From Streptomyces luteolifulvus (GTDB taxonomy: Bacteria > Actinomycetota > Actinomycetes > Streptomycetales > Streptomycetaceae): a stretch of DNA of 64,000 bases. Both the position numbers and the translations under genes were made by a program. Numbering within the stretch: the first letter of the stretch is position 1; each line of letters begins with the position of its first letter. The stretch spans positions 112,837 through 176,836 of the forward strand of contig NZ_VZRB01000018.1 of the NCBI RefSeq assembly GCF_008806595.1, given 5' to 3'. Shown piece by piece: positions 58,042 to 64,000 of the stretch. Below the pieces are notes generated by a model. It made no database searches and had not been told where the DNA came from. It was given only the letters and a program-made list of their open reading frames with translations.

Positions 58042-61000
58042 GTGCACCTCAAGGCCCTGACCCTCCGTGGGTTCAAGTCGTTCGCCTCGGCGACCACGCT
58101 CCGGTTCGAGCCGGGCATCACGTGCGTCGTCGGACCGAACGGCTCGGGCAAGTCCAACGTCGTGGACGCGCTCAGCTGGGTCATGGGCGAACAGGGCGCC
58201 AAGTCGCTGCGCGGCGGCAAGATGGAGGACGTCATCTTCGCCGGCACCACCGGCCGCCCCCCACTGGGCCGCGCCGAGGTGTCCCTGACCATCGACAACT
58301 CCGACGGTGCCCTGCCCATCGAGTACGCCGAGGTCACCATCACGCGGATCATGTTCCGCAACGGCGGCAGCGAGTACCAGATCAACGGCGACACCTGCCG
58401 ACTGCTCGACATCCAGGAACTCCTCTCCGACTCCGGCATCGGCCGCGAAATGCACGTCATCGTCGGCCAGGGCCAGCTCGACTCCGTGCTGCACGCCGAC
58501 CCCATGGGCCGCCGCGCCTTCATCGAGGAGGCGGCCGGTGTCCTCAAACACCGCAAGCGCAAGGAGAAAGCGCTGCGGAAGCTGGACGCGATGCAGGCCA
58601 ACCTCGCGCGCGTGCAGGACCTGACGGACGAACTGCGCCGCCAGCTCAAGCCGCTCGGCCGTCAGGCGGCGGTCGCCCGCAGGGCCGCCGTGATCCAGGC
58701 GGACCTCCGCGACGCCCGGCTGCGGCTGCTCGCCGACGATCTCGTACGGCTGCGGGAAGGGCTCAAGGCCGAGATCGCCGACGAGGCCGCCCTCAAGGAA
58801 CGCAAGGAAGCTGCCGAGCAGGAGCTGAGGAAGGCCCTCCAGCGCGAGGCGCTTCTGGAGGACGAGGTACGGCAGCTCACGCCGCGCCTCCAGCGCGCCC
58901 AGCAGACCTGGTACGAGCTCTCGCAGCTTGCCGAACGGGTGCGCGGCACGGTCTCGTTGGCCGACGCGCGCGTGAAGAGCGCCACGTCCACGCCTCCCGA
59001 GGAGCGGCGCGGGCGCGACCCCGAGGACATGGAGCGCGAGGCCGCGCGGATCCGGGAGCAGGAGGCCGAGCTCGAAGCGGCCCTGGAGGCGGCCGAGCGG
59101 GCGCTCGAGGACACGGTCGCCCACCGCGCCGAGCTGGAACGCGAACTCTCCCTCGAAGAACGGCGCCTGAAGGACGTCGCCCGGGCCATCGCCGACCGCC
59201 GTGAAGGCCTGGCCCGGTTGAACGGCCAGGTCAACGCGGCCCGTTCGCGCGCGGCCTCCGCCCAGGCCGAGATCGACCGCCTCGCCGCCGCGCGGGACGA
59301 GGCCCAGGAGCGGGCGGTCCGGGCCCAGGAGGAGTACGAGGCGCTCAAGGCCGAGGTCGACGGCCTCGACGCCGGCGACGCCGAACTCGCCGAGCGGCAC
59401 GAGGCGGCGAAGCAGCGGCTCGCCGAGGCGGAGGCCGCCCTCACCGCCGCCCGCGATGCGGCCACCGCGGCGGAACGCAAGCGCGCCGCGACCCAGGCCC
59501 GCCATGAGGCACTGGCACTGGGCCTGCGCCGCAAGGACGGAACCGGGGCACTGCTGGCCGCGAAGGACCGGCTCGGCGGACTGCTCGGCCCGGCGGCGGA
59601 ACTGCTGACCGTGACGCCCGGCCACGAGGTCGCACTGGCCGCGGCCTTCGGCGCGGCGGCGGACGCGATCGCGGTGACGACACCGGCATCGGCGGCGGAC
59701 GCGATCAGACTCCTCCGCAAACAGGACGCGGGCAGAGCGGCACTGCTCCTGGCGGGCGCGCCGGAGGACCCGAAGGCCGTCGGCAGGGCCGACGCAACGG
59801 GCGCAGAAGCCTCGGCGGAACCCGCCACCACCCCCCACACCCGCACAGGAGACGCGCCGCACGCCGCCGACCACACAAGCAGGAACGCGTCGGCGCATCC
59901 GGCACCGGACGGCTACCGCCCGTCCGACGCGGGCCACGCAAGCGGAAACGCATCGGCGGAGCCCGGACCGGGCGGCTACCGCCCGCACCCTGCCGTCCCC
60001 GGACAGCCGCGTGTCGACGACGGCGGCCGGGCAGGGGCGGCCGCGGGCTCCGGCATGTGGCCGGCGGGCGAGCCGTACGCCGAGGGGCAGCGGTCCGATG
60101 CGGGCCACGTAAGCAGGAACGCGTCCAGGCAGCCCGGACCGGGCGGCTATCGCCCGCACCCTGCCGTCCCCGGACAGCCGCGCGTCGACGACGGTGGTCG
60201 CGCAGGGGCCGCGGGCTCCGGCATGTGGCCGGCGGGCGAGCCGCGCGTCGAGGGGCAGGTGTCCGACGCCGGGCACGCAAGCGGGAACGTGTCGGCGCAT
60301 CCGGCACCGGATGGCTATCGCCCGCACCCCGCCGTCCCCGGACAGCCGCGGGTCGACGCCCCGCGCCCCGCAGGTCCTCCCTTTGCCGCCGACCTCGTGC
60401 GTGGTCCTTCCGAGCTCATGTCCGCCGTACGACGGCTGCTGCGTGGGATCGTTGTCGTCGGCACCCTCGAGGATGCCGAGGATCTTGTCTACGCGCGCCC
60501 CGACCTCACCGCCGTCACCGACGAAGGTGATCTGCTCGGGGCGCACTTCGCGCAGGGCGGGTCCGCCGGGGCGCCCAGTCTGCTCGAAGTGCAGGCGTCC
60601 GTGGACGAGGCCGCCGCCGAGCTGGACGAACTGGCCGTGCGGTGCGAGGAGCTGGCCGAGGCGCAGCACGCGGCCGCGGACCGCCGCAAGGAGTGTGCCG
60701 GCTTCGTCGAGGAGCTGGGGGAGCGGCGGCGGGCCGCCGACCGGGAGAAGTCGGCGGTCGCCCAGCAGCTCGGCCGGCTCGCGGGCCAGGCCCGCGGTGC
60801 GGCCGGCGAGGCCGAGCGGTCCACCGCGGCGGCGGTACGCGCGCAGGAAGCGCTCGACAAGGCCGTACAGGAAGTGGAGGAGCTCGCCGAGCGGCTGGCC
60901 GTCGCCGAGGAGATGCCGGTCGAGGAGGAGCCCGACACGTCGGTACGGGACCGTCTCGCCGCCGACGGGGCCAATGCGCGGCAGACCGAGATGGAGGCGC

Positions 61001-62175
61001 GCCTCCAGGTCCGTACGCACGAGGAGCGGGTCAAGGGGCTGGCCGGACGGGCCGACTCGCTGGACCGGGCCGCGCGCGCGGAACGCGAGGCACGCGCGCG
61101 TGCCGATCAGCGGCGGGCCCGGCTGCGCCACGAGGCGGCCGTGGCGGAAGCCGTCGCCTCCGGAGCACGCGAGCTGCTCGCGCACGTCGAGGTGTCGCTC
61201 GGCCGCGCGGAGCAGGAGCGCGTCGCGGCCGAGGCCGCCAAGGCCCGGCGCGAGCAGGAGCTGACCGCCGCCCGCGGCACGGGGCGCGACCTCAAGGCCG
61301 AACTCGACAAGCTGACCGACTCGGTGCACCGCGGCGAGGTGCTCGGCGCCGAGAAGCGGCTGCGTATAGAGCAGTTGGAGACCAAGGCGCTGGAGGAGCT
61401 CGGCGTGGAGCCGGCCGGGCTCGTCTCCGAGTACGGCCCGCACCAGTTGGTGCCGCCCTCCCCGCCCGCCGAGGGCGAGGTGCTGCCGGAGGACCCGGAG
61501 CACCCGCGCAACCAGCCCCGGCCGTTCCTCAGGGCGGAGCAGGAGAAGCGGCTGAAGGCGGCCGAGCGTGCCTATCAGCAGCTCGGCAAGGTCAACCCGC
61601 TCGCCCTGGAGGAGTTCGCCGCGCTGGAGGAACGGCACAAGTTCCTCAGCGAGCAGCTGGAGGACCTGAAGAAGACCCGCGCCGACCTGCTTCAGGTGGT
61701 GAAGGAGGTCGACGAGCGTGTCGAGCAGGTCTTCACCGAGGCCTACCGGGACACGGCCCGCGAGTTCGAGGGCGTTTTCAGTCGGCTGTTCCCGGGCGGC
61801 GAGGGACGGCTCGTGCTGACCGATCCCGACAACATGCTCACCACCGGCGTGGACGTCGAGGCGCGCCCGCCGGGCAAGAAGGTCAAGCGGCTGTCGCTGC
61901 TGTCCGGCGGTGAGCGCTCGCTGACGGCTGTCGCGATGCTGGTGTCGATCTTCAAGGCGCGGCCGAGCCCGTTCTACGTCATGGACGAGGTCGAGGCGGC
62001 GCTCGACGACACCAACCTTCAGCGGCTGATCCGCATCATGCAGGAGCTGCAGGAGGCCTCGCAGCTGATCGTGATCACGCACCAGAAGCGCACGATGGAG
62101 GTCGCCGACGCGCTGTACGGCGTCTCCATGCAGGGCGACGGGGTGTCGAAGGTCATCAGCCAGCGCCTCCGCTGA
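58042..62175 (+). CDS. smc: Chromosome segregation protein SMC with a repeat insertion in the hinge
   Basis: 1377 residues from the GTG giving VHLKALTLRGFKSF, about 190 more than the usual 1186 of S. coelicolor SMC. Walker A GPNGSGKSNVVDAL (about 32-45), N-terminal coiled coil (about 165-510), hinge first half ending near LLLAGAPEDPK (about 577), then an insertion (about 580-778) rich in Ala/Gly/Pro/His with 57-residue repeats. The hinge resumes at DLVRGPSELMSAVRRLLRGIVVVG (about 783). The C-terminal coiled coil follows, then the ABC signature LSGGERSLTAVAML and Walker B FYVMDEVEAALDD near the end. It condenses and segregates the chromosome with ScpA/ScpB. Confidence 0.96.
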   Translation: MHLKALTLRGFKSFASATTLRFEPGITCVVGPNGSGKSNVVDALSWVMGEQGAKSLRGGKMEDVIFAGTTGRPPLGRAEVSLTIDNSDGALPIEYAEVTITRIMFRNGGSEYQINGDTCRLLDIQELLSDSGIGREMHVIVGQGQLDSVLHADPMGRRAFIEEAAGVLKHRKRKEKALRKLDAMQANLARVQDLTDELRRQLKPLGRQAAVARRAAVIQADLRDARLRLLADDLVRLREGLKAEIADEAALKERKEAAEQELRKALQREALLEDEVRQLTPRLQRAQQTWYELSQLAERVRGTVSLADARVKSATSTPPEERRGRDPEDMEREAARIREQEAELEAALEAAERALEDTVAHRAELERELSLEERRLKDVARAIADRREGLARLNGQVNAARSRAASAQAEIDRLAAARDEAQERAVRAQEEYEALKAEVDGLDAGDAELAERHEAAKQRLAEAEAALTAARDAATAAERKRAATQARHEALALGLRRKDGTGALLAAKDRLGGLLGPAAELLTVTPGHEVALAAAFGAAADAIAVTTPASAADAIRLLRKQDAGRAALLLAGAPEDPKAVGRADATGAEASAEPATTPHTRTGDAPHAADHTSRNASAHPAPDGYRPSDAGHASGNASAEPGPGGYRPHPAVPGQPRVDDGGRAGAAAGSGMWPAGEPYAEGQRSDAGHVSRNASRQPGPGGYRPHPAVPGQPRVDDGGRAGAAGSGMWPAGEPRVEGQVSDAGHASGNVSAHPAPDGYRPHPAVPGQPRVDAPRPAGPPFAADLVRGPSELMSAVRRLLRGIVVVGTLEDAEDLVYARPDLTAVTDEGDLLGAHFAQGGSAGAPSLLEVQASVDEAAAELDELAVRCEELAEAQHAAADRRKECAGFVEELGERRRAADREKSAVAQQLGRLAGQARGAAGEAERSTAAAVRAQEALDKAVQEVEELAERLAVAEEMPVEEEPDTSVRDRLAADGANARQTEMEARLQVRTHEERVKGLAGRADSLDRAARAEREARARADQRRARLRHEAAVAEAVASGARELLAHVEVSLGRAEQERVAAEAAKARREQELTAARGTGRDLKAELDKLTDSVHRGEVLGAEKRLRIEQLETKALEELGVEPAGLVSEYGPHQLVPPSPPAEGEVLPEDPEHPRNQPRPFLRAEQEKRLKAAERAYQQLGKVNPLALEEFAALEERHKFLSEQLEDLKKTRADLLQVVKEVDERVEQVFTEAYRDTAREFEGVFSRLFPGGEGRLVLTDPDNMLTTGVDVEARPPGKKVKRLSLLSGGERSLTAVAMLVSIFKARPSPFYVMDEVEAALDDTNLQRLIRIMQELQEASQLIVITHQKRTMEVADALYGVSMQGDGVSKVISQRLR
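59887..60358. repeat. In-frame tandem repeats inside smc (hinge insertion)
   Basis: CGCCCGCACC... units begin at 59980, 60151 and 60319, spaced 171 and 168 bases (57 and 56 codons), with a shorter related unit beginning near 59917. Each encodes the pattern GYRPHPAVPGQPRVDDGGRA, then GSGMWPAGEP and SDAGHxSxNxSxxPGP. Repeats are nearly identical at base level and never break the frame. Confidence 0.9.
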
Positions 62176-62246
62176 CTCCCACCTTCATCTTCAATTGTTG
62201 AACACACTCCTCTCACGCATGCCTTTCTCTGTCGCAAACCCGCCTA

Positions 62247-62274
62247 TTGACTTCGGAATTTGAAGACATAGTCT
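62247..62274 (+). promoter_or_regulatory. Likely glcP promoter
   Basis: TTGACT (62247-62252), a 16-base spacer and TAGTCT (62269-62274) lie about 35-60 bases before the start. The surroundings are AT-rich relative to the rest; a TTCAA-TTG-TTGAA inverted repeat (62190-62202) lies 45 bases upstream of the -35. Confidence 0.5.
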
Positions 62275-62308
62275 GTGGCAGCGTTGCCGGTGACCCGAGG
62301 AGTTGAAC

Positions 62309-63727
62309 GTGACCAGCACGACGCAGACACCCACGTCAGGAGCCGGGACGGCTCACCCCGAACACCTCGGGCACGTCATCTTCATCGCGGCGGCCGCCGC
62401 GATGGGCGGGTTCCTCTTCGGCTACGACAGTTCCGTGATCAACGGTGCCGTCGAGGCCATCCGGGACCGCTACGACATCGGCTCCGCGGCGCTGGCCCAG
62501 GTCATCGCCATCGCCCTGATCGGCTGCGCGGTCGGCGCCGCGACCGCAGGCCGTATGGCCGACCGCATCGGCCGGATCCGGGTCATGCAGATCGCCGCCG
62601 TACTGTTCACGGTCAGCGCCGTCGGCTCGGCCGTGCCCTTCTCGCTGTGGGACTTCGCCCTCTGGCGCGTCGTCGGCGGCTTCGCCATCGGCATGGCCTC
62701 GGTCATCGGCCCCGCCTACATAGCCGAGGTCGCCCCGCCCGCGTACCGCGGCCGCCTCGGCTCCTTCCAGCAGGCCGCGATCGTCATCGGCATCGCCGTA
62801 TCGCAGCTCGTCAACTGGGGTCTGCTCAACGCCGCCGACGGTGACCAGCGCGGTGAGCTGATGGGCCTGGAGGCCTGGCAGGTCATGCTCGGCGTCATGG
62901 TCGTCCCGGCCGTCCTGTACGGCCTGCTCTCCTTCGCCATCCCCGAGTCCCCCCGCTTCCTGATCTCCGTCGGCAAGCGGGACCGCGCCCGCGAGATCCT
63001 CGCCGAGGTCGAGGGCCGCAACCTCGATCCGGACGCCCGGGTCGCCGAGATCGAGCACGCCATGAACAGCGAGCACCGGCCGGTCTTCAAGGACCTGCTC
63101 GGCGGCGGCTTCTTCTTCAAGCCGATCGTCTGGACCGGCATCGGACTGTCGGTCTTCCAGCAGTTCGTGGGCATCAACGTCGCGTTCTACTACTCCTCGA
63201 CCCTGTGGCAGTCGGTCGGCGTCGACCCGACGGACTCGTTCTTCTACTCCTTCACGACGTCGATCATCAATATCGTCGGCACCGTGATCGCGATGATCTT
63301 CGTGGACCGCGTCGGCCGCAGGCCGCTGGCCCTGATCGGCTCCGTCGGCATGGCGATCGGGCTCGCGCTGGAGGCCTGGGCCTTCTCCTACGACCTGGTC
63401 GACGGCAGGCTGCCGGCCGCCCAGGGCTGGACGGCCCTGATCGCCGCCCATGTCTTCGTCCTCTTCTTCGCCCTGTCCTGGGGTGTGGTCGTCTGGGTCA
63501 TGCTCGGCGAGATGTTCCCGAACAAGATCCGCGCCGCCGCGCTGGGTGTGGCAGCAGCCGCACAGTGGATCGCCAACTGGGCCATCACCGCGAGCTTCCC
63601 GTCGCTGGCCGACTGGAACCTCTCCGCGACCTATGTGATCTACACGGCCTTCGCCGCGCTCTCCGTCCCGTTCGTCCTCAGGTTCGTCAAGGAGACGAAG
63701 GGCAAGGCGCTGGAGGAGATGGGGTAA
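62309..63727 (+). CDS. glcP: Glucose permease, MFS sugar-porter family
   Basis: 472 residues from the GTG giving VTSTTQTPTSGAG, preceded by GAGGAG at 6-base spacing; this is the length of S. coelicolor GlcP. Twelve transmembrane helices are evident. Sugar-porter signatures GGFLFGYDSSVINGA, GRMADRIGRIRVM, PESPRFL, QQFVGINVAFYYSSTLW, and DRVGRRPLALIG are intact; the last segment ends ETKGKALEEMG, the usual PETKG-like end. It imports glucose by proton symport, since streptomycetes lack a glucose PTS. Expression is probably glucose-induced, through a site in the AT-rich upstream region. Confidence 0.93.
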   Translation: MTSTTQTPTSGAGTAHPEHLGHVIFIAAAAAMGGFLFGYDSSVINGAVEAIRDRYDIGSAALAQVIAIALIGCAVGAATAGRMADRIGRIRVMQIAAVLFTVSAVGSAVPFSLWDFALWRVVGGFAIGMASVIGPAYIAEVAPPAYRGRLGSFQQAAIVIGIAVSQLVNWGLLNAADGDQRGELMGLEAWQVMLGVMVVPAVLYGLLSFAIPESPRFLISVGKRDRAREILAEVEGRNLDPDARVAEIEHAMNSEHRPVFKDLLGGGFFFKPIVWTGIGLSVFQQFVGINVAFYYSSTLWQSVGVDPTDSFFYSFTTSIINIVGTVIAMIFVDRVGRRPLALIGSVGMAIGLALEAWAFSYDLVDGRLPAAQGWTALIAAHVFVLFFALSWGVVVWVMLGEMFPNKIRAAALGVAAAAQWIANWAITASFPSLADWNLSATYVIYTAFAALSVPFVLRFVKETKGKALEEMG

Positions 63728-63742
63728 CCCGTCGCACAGACT

Positions 63743-63826
63743 CGAGGAGACGGGCCAAGTCCCCGCTGCCCGTCTCCTCGTACCTGCCGCCGCCCCCGCC
63801 CGGCCCTGTCCGGGCGGGGGCGGCGG
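63743..63826 (+). terminator. Tandem terminators after glcP
   Basis: Two hairpins follow glcP: 13-base arms CGAGGAGACGGGC (63743-63755) and its complement (63768-63780), then a 17-base-arm stem (63787-63803 with 63810-63826) around CCCTGT. The double arrangement should insulate glcP from the next unit. Confidence 0.85.
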
Positions 63827-63963
63827 TGCCCTGCCCGCGGCTCACCGGCCCCGACCTCCAGCTGCACCCATCTCCGCACCCATGAGGGCGGGGGCTGTCA
63901 AGGCGTACAGAAGTCCGGCCCCGGTGGTCGGTGTGCAGCGCATCGGGGGTGGGGGTGGTCTTG

Positions 63964-64000
63964 TGAGGGACGGAGCGTCGGGTGTGGTTCCCCGGGATGC
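63964..64000 (+). CDS. Possible start of a further gene (cut by window end)
   Basis: A GTG at 63964 begins an open frame (VRDGASGVVPRD) running off the window, with a G-rich GGGGGTGGGGGTGG segment upstream. Only 12 codons are visible, so this is a weak suggestion; it may be nothing. Confidence 0.2.

Noticed and set aside
59887..60358. Second intein or mobile element within smc
   Set aside because: The insert lacks splicing blocks and endonuclease motifs and is a simple in-frame tandem repeat.
57982..62082. 1366-codon minus-strand open frame over smc
   Set aside because: Antisense of a long GC-rich coiled-coil gene; no motifs.

Overview
This window is chromosomal DNA of a Streptomyces or a close relative. 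The GC content and GC-rich third codon positions are very high, GTG starts are frequent, and the gene order (leuA/cimA-type synthase, accB-accE, two conservons, gltX, tRNA cluster, ndgR-leuCD, hupS, cofC, plsC-gpsA-ddl, thiL-thiD, rpmB, recG, rsmD-coaD, rpmF-rnc-mutM, acyP-smc, glcP) is what I remember of the SCO5529-SCO5578 core region of S. coelicolor. No phage, IS element, CRISPR array or biosynthetic cluster is visible.

Layout. 1-8.7 kb: end of a citramalate/isopropylmalate synthase gene, then a secreted carbohydrate-degrading pair (GH30 and GH3) transcribed divergently around a near-perfect operator palindrome, a Gly-rich membrane protein and a secreted trypsin. 8.9-12.4 kb: YdeI-like and YceI genes, then the acyl-CoA carboxylase beta and epsilon subunits. 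12.5-23.5 kb: two head-to-tail conservons (cvnA-B-C-D twice, minus strand), each a sensor-kinase-like membrane protein, a roadblock protein, a DUF742 protein and a small GTPase. 23.6-28.5 kb: a small repeat-containing protein, FAH-family hydrolase, gltX, HAD hydrolase, five tRNA genes (Gln-Glu-Glu-Gln-Glu) and the IclR regulator NdgR. 28.7-39.3 kb: leuCD, hupS, cofC, plsC-gpsA-ddl, a stand-alone Lrp-type domain protein, thiL-thiD and rpmB. 39.6-50 kb: a DAK2 protein and recG, separated by an opposite-strand HSP90-TPR operon. 50-64 kb: rsmD-coaD, a DivIVA-like protein, DUF177-rpmF-rnc, mutM, HxlR regulator, CAP protein, acyP, smc and a glucose permease.

Most of the window is housekeeping: branched-chain amino acid synthesis (cimA, leuCD, ndgR), malonyl-CoA supply (accB-accE), Glu/Gln tRNA charging (gltX beside its tRNAs), phospholipid and cell-wall precursors (plsC, gpsA, ddl), thiamine, CoA and F420 cofactors, translation (L28, L32, RsmD, RNase III), DNA repair and chromosome organisation (recG, mutM, hupS, smc).

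The unusual features are: a 338-residue intein with the residues of a class 3 intein and a LAGLIDADG endonuclease, splitting the Walker A lysine/threonine of RecG; an insertion of about 200 residues, made of 57-residue tandem repeats, inside the SMC hinge; an HSP90-TPR operon lying between two genes that are normally neighbours; and a three-copy, 178-bp tandem duplication of the 3' end of the TPR gene.
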